Assembly: GCA_963664625.1 (NCBI GenBank)
Contig: OY761541.1
Coordinates: 3,410,001 to 3,474,000, forward strand
DNA from: CBDCFV01 sp963664625
GTDB lineage: Bacteria; Chloroflexota; Dehalococcoidia; Lucifugimonadales; UBA3495
DNA: 64,000 bases
Direction: 5' to 3'
Part shown: positions 41,796-49,912 of the stretch, in pieces
How the letters are laid out: each line of letters opens with the position of its first letter
Position numbering within the stretch: the stretch's first letter is position 1
Position numbers and translations under genes: made by a program
The notes under the pieces: model-generated
What the model saw: the letters and a program-made list of their open reading frames with translations, nothing else
What the model was told of the DNA's origin: nothing
Database searches by the model: none

Positions 41796-43294
41796 TGACA
41801 ACCCTTGCCTCCCAGTCCTCCGTAGACTCCAAAATATACGCCGTGTGCGACATCATGCGGCGGTCCAACTGCGCCTCCGCTTTGCAGTACATCCCCGAAC
41901 TCACTTGGCTGCTGTTCCTGCGGGTGCTGGACGAACGTGAGGAAGTGGAGGCCCAGGAAGCCGCCGCCGTCGGAGTGTCCTTCCAACCCTCCCTGGAGGC
42001 TCCCTACCGGTGGCGGGACTGGGCCGCTCCTTGCGGCGCAAAGCGCAAGGAGTTGCAGTCGGGCACATTGGGGAAGACCTTTGACTTTGTCAACGGCGAA
42101 CTACTCCCCGCTTTGCACGGCCTTCCCAACCGGCGCAACGCCACGCCCCGCCAGCAGGTGGTGGGACAGATCATGCGGGCGGTGGAAAGGGTCCGCGTCG
42201 ACACCGAAAAGAGTTTCCTGGACGTGCTGGACGCGGTCGACGCCATCACCAACGCCGCCACCGACCCCACCCACGTGTTCCTGCTGTCCCAAGCCTACGA
42301 GGGCCTGTTGCTGCGGATGGGCGAGAAGAACAACGACGGCGGCCAGTTCTTCACGCCCCGGGAGGTCATCCGGGCCATGGTCAAGACCGTCGGCCCGAAA
42401 ATCGGGGAGACGGTGTATGACCCCGGTTGCGGCACCGGCGGCTTCCTGGCCCAGTCCTACGAATACATGAAGGACCGGTTGGGAATGTCCGCCACACCCG
42501 ATCAGTTGGACCGGCTGGCCACCGGGACCTTCTACGGACGCGAGAAGGAGAACCTCATCTACCCCATCGCCCTGGCCAACCTGGTGCTCCACGGCATCGA
42601 CCGGCCCAACATCTGGCACGGCAACACCCTCACCCGCAACCAGTCCTACGGCGGGCTGTTCCGCGGCGCTCCGGACCTGTTCGACGTAGTGCTGATGAAT
42701 CCACCCTTTGGAGGACGCGAGGCTTCCGACGCCCAGACCCGGTACGCCTACAAGACCGGCGCGACACAAGTGCTGTTCCTGCAGGAGGTCATCGACAGCC
42801 TCAAGCCCGGCGGCCGGGCCGGCATCGTGGTGGACGAGGGCCTGCTTTTCCGCACCAACGAGAACGCCTTTGTCCAGACCAAGCGCAAGCTGCTGGACGA
42901 GTGCGACCTGTGGTGCATCGTAAGCCTGCCCGCCGGAGTCTTTACCCAGGCCGGGGCCGGGGTCAAGACCAACCTGCTCTTCTTCACCAAGGGCAAGCCC
43001 ACCGAAAGCACTTGGTACTACGACCTGTCCGACGTCAAGGTGACCAAGCGGCGGCCCCTGACCCTCTCCCACTTCGACGAATTCTTCCAACTGCTGCCGG
43101 ACCGGGCCGACGGCGACCATAGCTGGACCGTTCCCCGCAGCGAAATCGAGGCCAGAAACTACGACCTGAAGGCCGTCAACCCCAACCGCTCCGCCCCGGT
43201 GGACACCCGGACGCCCCAGGAACTCATAGCAACCATCGAGGCCAAGGGCCGGGAGGTAGACGAGGCATTGGCCAGCCTGAAGAAATTACTGTAA
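41792..43294 (+). CDS. hsdM: Type I restriction-modification methyltransferase subunit M
   Basis: A 500-residue N6-adenine methyltransferase. The N-terminal HsdM helical domain is followed by NNDGGQFFTPREVIRAM, the SAM-binding DPGCGTGGFLAQSYEYM, and the catalytic NPPFGG. The C-terminal part has NLLFFTKGKPTESTWYYDL. It methylates the site chosen by HsdS. It is the last gene of a locus ordered R-S-M rather than the common M-S-R or R-M-S. Confidence 0.94.
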   Translation: MMTTLASQSSVDSKIYAVCDIMRRSNCASALQYIPELTWLLFLRVLDEREEVEAQEAAAVGVSFQPSLEAPYRWRDWAAPCGAKRKELQSGTLGKTFDFVNGELLPALHGLPNRRNATPRQQVVGQIMRAVERVRVDTEKSFLDVLDAVDAITNAATDPTHVFLLSQAYEGLLLRMGEKNNDGGQFFTPREVIRAMVKTVGPKIGETVYDPGCGTGGFLAQSYEYMKDRLGMSATPDQLDRLATGTFYGREKENLIYPIALANLVLHGIDRPNIWHGNTLTRNQSYGGLFRGAPDLFDVVLMNPPFGGREASDAQTRYAYKTGATQVLFLQEVIDSLKPGGRAGIVVDEGLLFRTNENAFVQTKRKLLDECDLWCIVSLPAGVFTQAGAGVKTNLLFFTKGKPTESTWYYDLSDVKVTKRRPLTLSHFDEFFQLLPDRADGDHSWTVPRSEIEARNYDLKAVNPNRSAPVDTRTPQELIATIEAKGREVDEALASLKKLL

Positions 43295-43374
43295 AGCCGC
43301 CGGGCAGGGCGCCTGAAACGGAACGCTCCCTGGCCTACCCCAATGTGCTGTCGTCCCGGTTTGCCCGTCCCGTC

Positions 43375-43782
43375 TTACGCCGAAATCTCCTGGTGCCGGG
43401 GATGGAAGCCGGAGTGGTCCTCGAAGGCCCCGGTGTCCGGGAAAGTCTGGTGGTACAGGCCGCGGGTGCGGGCCTTGATGGTCTTGCTGACCCGCAGGTA
43501 CAGTGCCGTGGGGTCGGCCTGCTGTTCCTGGTACATCCGGCTTTGCAGCGGGCTGCCGTCCTCCAGTTCCCAGATGCACAGGTACTTGAGCGCGCCCTCG
43601 CCCTCCTCCAGCTTGAACCGCCGGGCGCTGATGTAGCCGGGAATCTCCATCCTCTCCGGCAGGTGCTGCTCGTTGTACCACTTGTTGAACTCCGCCTCGT
43701 CCTCCGGGTCAACGTCCATAGTGACCACCAGTATCGTGCTGCCGATGTGCTGCGTGGGGGCGTTGCCGTTTCGCTCAGGCAT
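43375..43782 (-). CDS. Dimeric alpha/beta-barrel (EthD/DUF4286-like) protein
   Basis: 135 residues from ATG 43782, with AGGAG upstream; the longer frame to 43896 runs into dispersed repeats. It has STILVVTMDVDPEDEAEFNKWYNEQHLPERMEIPGYISARRFK and ALKYLCIWELEDGSPL, the pattern of small ferredoxin-like monooxygenase or EthD-type proteins. The catalytic role is unknown. Confidence 0.78.
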   Translation of the reverse strand: MPERNGNAPTQHIGSTILVVTMDVDPEDEAEFNKWYNEQHLPERMEIPGYISARRFKLEEGEGALKYLCIWELEDGSPLQSRMYQEQQADPTALYLRVSKTIKARTRGLYHQTFPDTGAFEDHSGFHPRHQEISA

Positions 43783-43868
43783 AGCTGTCGCTCCTGTCAG
43801 GTCGTCTGATTGCGTAATGGCCTTATTCGGAGCCAGTATACCAATCACTCCGTCATCCCGGCGTATCT

Positions 43869-43965
43869 CGTCATTCCCGTGGAAACGGGAATCCATGAGT
43901 CGCTGGGTAAGGTGAATTTACCGTCGCTAGGCAGTGTGGATTCCCGCCTTCGCGGGAATGACGGG
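43869..43965. repeat. Two facing dispersed palindromes (copies E and F)
   Basis: CGTCATTCCCGTGGAAACGG with GAATCCATG at 43869-43897 faces TGGATTCCCGCCTTCGCGGG with AATGACGGG at 43937-43965. They are the same element in opposite orientations, 39 bp apart. No gene lies between 43783 and 44060. Confidence 0.7.
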
Positions 43966-44060
43966 CAAATGGGCTACCACACCTCATAATGCGATAGCCC
44001 TGCCATTCCAATGCCACCGCTGGCGCGCAAGCCTCGAATGTAGTACCATGATAGCGTTGT

Positions 44061-44138
44061 GCCCCGGTCGTCTAGCCAGGTTAGGACGCCACCCTTTCAA
44101 GGTGGAGATCAGGGGATCGAAGCCCCTCCGGGGTACCA
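44061..44138 (+). tRNA. tRNA-Glu (anticodon UUC)
   Basis: Acceptor GCCCCGG pairs with CCGGGGT, anticodon stem CCACC/GGTGG carries the loop CTTTCAA (TTC), and the T arm contains GATCGAAGC. Discriminator A is at 44135 and CCA is encoded at 44136-44138. Confidence 0.93.
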
Positions 44139-44158
44139 CTTCCCACCACTTATCCGTA

Positions 44159-44363
44159 CTACTCCCTGTCGAAGGGATTCTCCAACTCAACCCCAAGCTG
44201 GCTAAAGTCACTCACGTTTCGAGTGACTACCGTGAGCCTGTGCACAATCGCGGTCGCCGCAATCATGTTGTTCCGCAGGCACAGCCGCAATCCAGTCCAG
44301 AACGGCACGATGTGGACGCGGGCGGCGCAGCTCCGAGACTACGTTGGTGTCAAGGAGGTACAC
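44159..44363 (-). pseudogene. Broken FitB/VapC-type PIN toxin
   Basis: From GTG 44363 the frame reads YLLDTNVVSELRRPRPHRAVLDWIAAVP, the classic FitB-like PIN start. Then about 60-70 residues are missing and the C-terminal part (MIAATAIVHRLTVVTRNVSDF ... LENPFDRE) resumes in another frame, stopping at 44159. The internal deletion removes central acidic residues of the active site, so the toxin is dead. The antitoxin gene upstream is intact. Confidence 0.8.
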
Positions 44364-44367
44364 AGCC

Positions 44368-44628
44368 CTACTCCGCGGCCGAAGGCGGCCGGTGACGATG
44401 CTGTCGGCGCGGAGGAGTAAGGTCTTCGGTCCGCGCTTCCGCGGCTAGGAGCAACTCCTTCAGGTCCGGCCTTGTCATACGTTCCAGTCTCCGCCATTGC
44501 TCGATGGGAAGGAGCACGGCGGTTTCCACGCCCCGTTTGGTCACGATCTGCGGTCCTTCAGAGAGAGCGGTATCGAGGAACTCGCTGAATCTCGCCTTGG
44601 CGTCCTGGACCGGCCATTTCCTGATCAT
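44368..44628 (-). CDS. Phd/YefM-family antitoxin (partner lost)
   Basis: 86 residues. KWPVQDAKARFSEFLDTALSEGPQIVTKRGVETAVLLPIEQWRRLE is a standard Phd/YefM N-terminal DNA-binding domain, with the toxin-binding tail LLLAAEARTEDLTPPRR. The adjacent PIN toxin is deleted internally, so this is an antitoxin without an active toxin. Confidence 0.88.
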   Translation of the reverse strand: MIRKWPVQDAKARFSEFLDTALSEGPQIVTKRGVETAVLLPIEQWRRLERMTRPDLKELLLAAEARTEDLTPPRRQHRHRPPSAAE

Positions 44629-44804
44629 GGTCCACTCCGCTTGGTTGTCTTACTGACCAGTTTCCAGACTAGGTGAGGTTAACCTCAGTGTCAATATCAA
44701 CGCCGGAAGGCAGAAGATCGGCTGCGTCAGGAGTGCCGTGCGTTTGATGCAGATTTCCGTGCCCGGGTTGTATAGACAGGCGAGGACGCTATCCTTGCCA
44801 ACCA

Positions 44805-45212
44805 TCAGAACAGCGCAGTCAACGCCTCCTGTGGGTCAACCGCGGGGATTGGAGAGCGTTCGTAGTCCCTGACGTTCCTGGTGACTATGTACCGGGCGCC
44901 GCAGGCGCGGGCCGCAGCCACCCGCATGGCGTCCTCAAAGTCCGCCATCGGAAGCTCAGCGGCATAGCGTATGCCCTGCGTGTCGGTTGTCGCCACGGAT
45001 ACAAACGCCGTCAACTCGACAATGAAGTCGCGGGCGCTCGCTCCGCCAAGCGCCGGGGCCACCAAGTAATAGAGATTGGATACGGAGTGCCACGCGATGT
45101 ACGCGGACTCTGCGCCATGTTCGATGCGGTCCAGGAGTTCCGAAGCCGGGTACGAGTATGGACGCCTGTCGAGGGCGACGTCGATGAGAACGTCGGTGTC
45201 CAGCAGGATCAT
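44805..45212 (-). CDS. PIN-domain toxin
   Basis: 135 residues from ATG 45212; the frame upstream to 45284 is antitoxin shadow. MILLDTDVLIDVALDRRPY supplies Asp5, with Glu in ASELLDRIEHG, DFEDAMRVAAARACGARYIVTRNVRDYERS completing the acidic site. It overlaps its antitoxin by four bases. Confidence 0.88.
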   Translation of the reverse strand: MILLDTDVLIDVALDRRPYSYPASELLDRIEHGAESAYIAWHSVSNLYYLVAPALGGASARDFIVELTAFVSVATTDTQGIRYAAELPMADFEDAMRVAAARACGARYIVTRNVRDYERSPIPAVDPQEALTALF

Positions 45213-45433
45213 TGAAGGTACTTCCTGTCCAACGCTTGGTAGCGCGGGTCGTCCCGCTCTACCGCCCGGAACTTGCCTCGCCACCGCGAAGCGAAGGACT
45301 GAGTGTTCTCGCCTGCCATTTCCCTGAGAGACTGCTCGATCAGCGCCGAAAGCGACACGCCCCTGGACCGGGCATACCGCTTGGCTATCGGGAGCAGTTC
45401 AGCGTCTACGGTGATGGTGAGTTTTTGCTTCAT
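45209..45433 (-). CDS. Ribbon-helix-helix (DUF6364-like) antitoxin
   Basis: 74 residues from ATG 45433, with GGAG upstream. MKQKLTITVDAELLPIAKRYARSRGVSLSALIEQSLREMA is the RHH DNA-binding half. The basic C-terminus (SFASRWRGKFRAVERDDPRY) would contact the toxin. The direct repeats just upstream are a likely operator for autoregulation. Confidence 0.85.
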   Translation of the reverse strand: MKQKLTITVDAELLPIAKRYARSRGVSLSALIEQSLREMAGENTQSFASRWRGKFRAVERDDPRYQALDRKYLQ

Positions 45434-45463
45434 CCCAAGTCTCCGCTTCGCCCTTAGCATAAA

Positions 45464-45494
45464 TATACGTGTACGTTATACCAGTATACGTGTA
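45464..45494. promoter_or_regulatory. Direct-repeat operator upstream of the RHH/PIN pair
   Basis: TATACGTGTA occurs at 45464-45473 and again at 45485-45494, exactly 21 bp apart, i.e. two helical turns. This is suited to cooperative binding of a ribbon-helix-helix dimer. It lies 30 bp upstream of the antitoxin start, in a local AT-rich patch that could hold the promoter. Confidence 0.6.
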
Positions 45495-45573
45495 GTTGAA
45501 TTGCTGTTCAACGCGCTACGCAGACCTGGATGGTCTATAATCCCCCGGTTACTTTCCGGCGCCAACTACAGCA

Positions 45574-46902
45574 ATGCACGTCTTAATCGCTTACATCTCC
45601 CAGCGCGTACCTTTCTACTACGGATGGATTGTGCTGGGCGCCGCCGGCAGCAGCATGTTCGTGCGCAACGCCACGGGCAGCCTCACCTTTGCCGTTTTCG
45701 TGCCCATCATCGTTGACGAGACTGGATGGAGCCGGGCGCTGGTCGGCGGGGCTGCTGCCGTCGGCGGTCTTCTTGCCACTGCGACGTCCCCATTCGTGGG
45801 ATGGGCCATCGACCGCTACGGTGCGAGATCGGTGCTGGTCTTGTCCATCAGCATTTTGGGGCTTAGCACCATCGCCCTGGCTTGGCTGTCCGTACACGTT
45901 GCCGTATTCTATTCGGCCTTGGCGGTGGGGCGGATCATATTCAGCGGTCCGCTCAATTTGGGCGCCTCCACCATGGTGGCCCGGTGGTTTGTGCGAAAGC
46001 GCGGCTCCGCCACCGGACTGCTGTTCTTCTCTCACTCCACTGGTATGGTGGTGTTCCCGCTGGTGGCGACGTGGGTCAGCACCACTTACGGATGGCAGAC
46101 GGCCTGGATCGTTCTTGGCCTGATGGTCTACCTCGTCGCGCTGGCCCCGGCGGCTCTTCTGGTTACCCAGCAACCGGAGGATGTTGGCCTGCTTCCCGAC
46201 GGCGATAAGGCGAGGAGCAGACCTGCGGGGGCGGGCAGTACACCGGCAACCGCTGCGGCTACCGAAATCGAGTGGACTGTCCGTCAGGCGGTACGCACCC
46301 CCGCCCTCTGGGTGCTGGCGGTGGGGACGGGGGCGTTGTTCCTTGTGCAGTCGGGCACAAACATCTACCAAGCCGACCTGCTCCGTTCTCGAGGCATCGA
46401 GCTTTCCCTGTCCCAGATCAGCATTGTGGTCAACGCCGCCGGAACAGGGCTGGGCAGCCTTCTGTGGGGACGAATCCTGGAAAAAATGAGCGTGTCCCGT
46501 ACCTATGGAATCGTTGCCCTGTTGATGGCGGTAGCCTCGGGCCTGTTCGTCAAGGCGGACACGATAGCCTTGGCGTTCGTGGCTGCGGGCCTGTTCGGCG
46601 TCACTGTGGCCGGCATCCTTGTAGTGCCCTCGGTGGCTTACGCCAACTTTTTTGGCCGCCGGTCCCTGGGTACAATCCGCGGGATAACGGAGCCGTTCAC
46701 GTCGGCGGGGCAGGCTATCGGATCGGTGGCCTCGGGCCTGGTTTTCCACTGGGTCGGCGGATATGGCATCGCTCTCGCTGTCTACGCCGTGCTGGGATTG
46801 GCTGTCGCTGCCGCCGTTTTCCTTGTCAGCCAGCCCCAACACCCCGGAACGCGACCTTCCCCGGTGGGCGAAACATCTGATGGAACATCTGACCGCGGCT
46901 AA
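45574..46902 (+). CDS. MFS transporter (monocarboxylate-type)
   Basis: A 442-residue polytopic protein with about 12 hydrophobic segments in two halves separated by a soluble loop (about 205-232). The start YYGWIVLGAAGSSMFVRNATGSLTFAVF and GWSRALVGGAAAVGG resemble the OFA/monocarboxylate-porter branch of the MFS. The motif-A-like GWAIDRYGAR is after TM2. Substrate unknown; organic acid uptake would fit the catabolic neighbours. Confidence 0.88.
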   Translation: MHVLIAYISQRVPFYYGWIVLGAAGSSMFVRNATGSLTFAVFVPIIVDETGWSRALVGGAAAVGGLLATATSPFVGWAIDRYGARSVLVLSISILGLSTIALAWLSVHVAVFYSALAVGRIIFSGPLNLGASTMVARWFVRKRGSATGLLFFSHSTGMVVFPLVATWVSTTYGWQTAWIVLGLMVYLVALAPAALLVTQQPEDVGLLPDGDKARSRPAGAGSTPATAAATEIEWTVRQAVRTPALWVLAVGTGALFLVQSGTNIYQADLLRSRGIELSLSQISIVVNAAGTGLGSLLWGRILEKMSVSRTYGIVALLMAVASGLFVKADTIALAFVAAGLFGVTVAGILVVPSVAYANFFGRRSLGTIRGITEPFTSAGQAIGSVASGLVFHWVGGYGIALAVYAVLGLAVAAAVFLVSQPQHPGTRPSPVGETSDGTSDRG

Positions 46903-46967
46903 AAGCGGTGCTCAGCGAGAACCGGATGGCTGGGGTGGGAGGTCTGAGGAAGACATCGTTTTGCTAA

Positions 46968-48375
46968 TACTACAGTCGCAGATTTGATTGTCGCCTTTTG
47001 TAGTGGCATTGCCGAACTTTGGCCTGATGACGCCGTCTCCACCAAGACCAATACAGGATGAAATCCGGTGGTTGGTTCTCTGTCCATACCAGGCGGGTGA
47101 GCAGCCGTCGCACCTCCGGGACAGTCACGGGAATCAACTCTTCATCGGGGCCGTAGTGGCCCCCTTTTCTCCCTGTTCCATCGCCTGATACCTGATTGCC
47201 ATCAGGTAGGCGTGGGCCAGCATGGCCAAGGTGATGTGCCGGTACCAGCCATCCCACCGCCGCACCTCGTACTGGTCCAACCCCACCTCTCCCTTGGCCT
47301 CCTCAAAGCATTCCTCGATGGCCCAACGGGTCCCGGCCACCCTCGCCAGTTCCTCCAAGCCGGTGCCTGCCGGACCGAAGCAAACGTAGTAGGCCAACTC
47401 ACCAGGTTTGGCGATGCTGCGCCGGGCCAGCAGCCAGTACCCCTTGCCCGGTTCCCTCAGGGGCCGTATGTCCACGGCGGCCCAATCGTAGACCCGTGGT
47501 CCCTTGGCGCCATTCCCGGCGCTGCACCGCACCCAAGCGGATTCCGCAACCCCGGACGCCAGACGGTCCGCCCTCACCTGTAGCGGTCCCCGCTCCGTCA
47601 AAGCCCACAGCTTCTCGTTGCTCTTTACGGCCATGACATGAGGAATCTCCTCACCTTCCAGCCACAACCGCAGGTTGCGGTCGCTGCCGTAGACCTCGTC
47701 TCCGGTAAACCAGCCGAAGGGAACACCCGATTCCAGTGCCCGCTGCAACATCAACTGTGCCAGTTGCGGCTTGGTCCGAAAGCGGACACTTTCCGGAACC
47801 CCCGCTTCCCGCCGCCGCTCCCAATCGTCCGCCCATACCTGGGGCAGGTACAACTCCCGGTCCAGCAATGCCCTGCCCCTGGCTCCGGCGTGGGCCAGGA
47901 ACACGCCAACCTGGCAGTTCTCGATCCGACCCGCCGTCCCACTGTACTGACGCTGCACCCCAGCGGACTTGTCGCCTTTCTTGAGAAACCCGGTCTCGTC
48001 CACCACCAGAACTCCGTCGGCATCGCCCAGGTGCTCCACCACGTAGTCCCTGAGGTCGTCCCGGACTTGGTCCGCGTCCCACCGGTAGTTGTAAAGCAGG
48101 CGCTGCACACCGTCGGGTGTGGCGTCCCCGGCCTGTTCCGCCAGTTGCCAGCCGTTCTTGCGTTCTACCGGACTGATCAGCCCTCGCAGATAGGCCAGAG
48201 CCCGTCGACGCGGCTCCGGTCGCCGGAACCGCTCGGCTATGCACTCATGCACCTGTTCTATGCCATCGGCCCACCGGGCCACTTCCGACACCCCGTCTCC
48301 CCAAGCAACCACCAACTCACCTCATCACCAAACAATTGGCCCAATTCTACTCCCTATTGATCTGCGACTGTAGTA
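46968..48375 (-). mobile_element. IS701-family insertion sequence (about 1.4 kb)
   Basis: Ends carry matching inverted repeats: TACTACAGTCGCAGAT at 46968-46983 and its complement at 48360-48375. The flanking tetranucleotides are CTAA on the left and CTAG on the right, both fitting the YTAR target preference of IS701 but differing in one base, so the duplication has decayed or the ends come from recombination. It contains one complete transposase gene. Confidence 0.85.
47134..48315 (-). CDS. IS701-family transposase
   Basis: A 393-residue DDE transposase. It has VLVVDETGFLKKGDKSAGVQ (first Asp), WFTGDEVYGSDRNLR (second Asp) and TRWAIEECFEEAKGEVGLDQYEVRRWDGWYRH (Glu), the strongly conserved IS701 signature. 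The frame is intact, so the element could be active. Confidence 0.93.
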   Translation of the reverse strand: MVVAWGDGVSEVARWADGIEQVHECIAERFRRPEPRRRALAYLRGLISPVERKNGWQLAEQAGDATPDGVQRLLYNYRWDADQVRDDLRDYVVEHLGDADGVLVVDETGFLKKGDKSAGVQRQYSGTAGRIENCQVGVFLAHAGARGRALLDRELYLPQVWADDWERRREAGVPESVRFRTKPQLAQLMLQRALESGVPFGWFTGDEVYGSDRNLRLWLEGEEIPHVMAVKSNEKLWALTERGPLQVRADRLASGVAESAWVRCSAGNGAKGPRVYDWAAVDIRPLREPGKGYWLLARRSIAKPGELAYYVCFGPAGTGLEELARVAGTRWAIEECFEEAKGEVGLDQYEVRRWDGWYRHITLAMLAHAYLMAIRYQAMEQGEKGATTAPMKS

Positions 48376-48486
48376 CTAGGAAGCGGCGTCCGTGGTTACC
48401 CTCTTGGTGCGCCCTTGTGGGTCCTGAACTTCCCAGTGTTTCCCACCGATATTGTCCACGCTTCAACCTTCCGGCAGCAAGTAAGG

Positions 48487-49440
48487 TTACCGGAGCGGCC
48501 GTTCCAAGTCATCCATTGTGATCCTGGGGTTGAGACTTGCGTTTCCGTCCCGGATGGTGCTCTGGATGTTGGCGGCAATGATGGGCGGGTAGGCCCCCAC
48601 GTTGGTGATTATGTCACTGAAGCGTCTCGCCACCGCTTGATAGGCGTCGTGTTCTGCGGTGTTCTCGTAGAAATAGGTTTATCACATCTACCACAGGGCG
48701 CTGTTGCTCGATCCGGTCAATTCTGCCGGCTCTCTGTTCAAGGGTCATGGGGTTCCACGGGATGTCATAGTTCACGGCCGCGGTGCAGAACTGGAAGTTG
48801 AGGGATTCTGATGCTGTCTCAGTGCAGAGGAGGATCCCTTGATTTTCCTCACGGAACGCCGCCAGACGTTCGCCTCTGTCACCTTCCAGACGGTCTTGGC
48901 CGTAGAGTTCCGTCACGTGGTGGCCAATCCCTCTGAGGTAATCAGCCAGCCATTCCTGCGTGTCCCGGAACTGGGTGAACATCAGGATGTGGGAGTGTCC
49001 GTCTTCTCGCAGGTTCTGGATTACCTGGTTCAGCCTGCCTCGTTTCGTGTCTTGGTAAGATAGCCTATCGGCCTCTTCAGTAGCCTTCAGCAGGAAGTCA
49101 ATGTTACCGACCCTTTGGAGTACGTCTATGGTAGATTCTTGGTCTTCGTCCAGGTCGGCGTCGTCGAGCATCGTGGTCCAGTCGTCGCTCCGCGGCGTTC
49201 CTCAGGGTCCGGGCCTGAGTATTTTCGGAGTCGAGACTGGCGCGTTTTCGATGATGTAATCCCTGTACAGTTGGGGCAAGGGGATGATGGTCAGCCCTGT
49301 GGCCCTGTTGGTCCACAGGGTTTAGAACTCCTCCTCTGTAGAGGGCTTGGAGTACGTCGGGCCGGACGGTGTGGTCGCAGATTAGCCGGATTCTGCCGCC
49401 GTTCCGGATGAGTCCCGCGGTTCCGGCGGCGGCCGCTACC
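48487..49440 (-). pseudogene. Remnant of an SNF2-type helicase (PLD-like N-terminus)
   Basis: Pieces in different frames line up as one gene. At 49.3-49.44 kb is an N-terminal RLICDHTVRPDVLQAL segment. A motor fragment (LWTNRATGLTIIPLPQLYRD) and a C-terminal helicase domain at 48.66-49.17 kb (LMFTQFRDTQEWLADYL, ENQGILLCTETASESLN, QRAGRIDR) follow. After INLF one extra base shifts the ending, which then reads YENTAEHDAYQAVARRFSD to a stop at 48487. Most of the ATPase half is deleted. Such helicases occur in anti-phage loci. Confidence 0.75.
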
Positions 49441-49760
49441 GGGGGACCACAGGCAGCCCTTACATGACAACAGTCTTCGTCAAAAGTGACGTCCCACACC
49501 CAATGCAGACGTTTTTCAATGCGTCAGTGGCCCCGCCACAACCTGAGCAGTGTCGCCGGCCCCGCTTCCTCAGGAGTCAAGCCAGTGATAGCATACGCCA
49601 GTCCGACCATCCTTTTCCCCTTACGGATGCGAGTCCGTTCCATGCAACAGACTTGCCCCAAGCATGGCCACTCCAAGTAGCCGTACAGAGCGGACCATGC
49701 CCGCAACCGACCTCGTTTCTGCTGGCCTCCGTGCCTTCCCCTCCAACAGGCCTTGGAGAA
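49440..49760 (-). pseudogene. ISAs1-type transposase remnant
   Basis: The minus strand reads LYGYLEWPCLGQVCCMERTR, AYAITGLTPEEAGPATLLRL, WRGH-stop-RIEKRLHWVWDV, then TFDEDCCHVR. This is the C-terminal block of ISAs1-family transposases (normally RGHWxIENRLHWVRDVTFDED), with the Trp codon of RGHW changed to TGA. The 5' part is missing, and the 3' side runs in frame into the helicase remnant at about 49440, so a deletion fused the two dead genes. Confidence 0.72.
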
Positions 49761-49912
49761 TTCCTCGTCCTAGAGAGGACTCTCCATCGCCGAAAGGCGG
49801 TGGCCCCGCTAACTGCATTCGGTCTAAGGGCCAAGTGAGGATTGAAACTTGCGGAATACGGGAACCTCTGTCTGCAACCTCGTTGACGGACTGCTGACGG
49901 GACGATTGCCGC

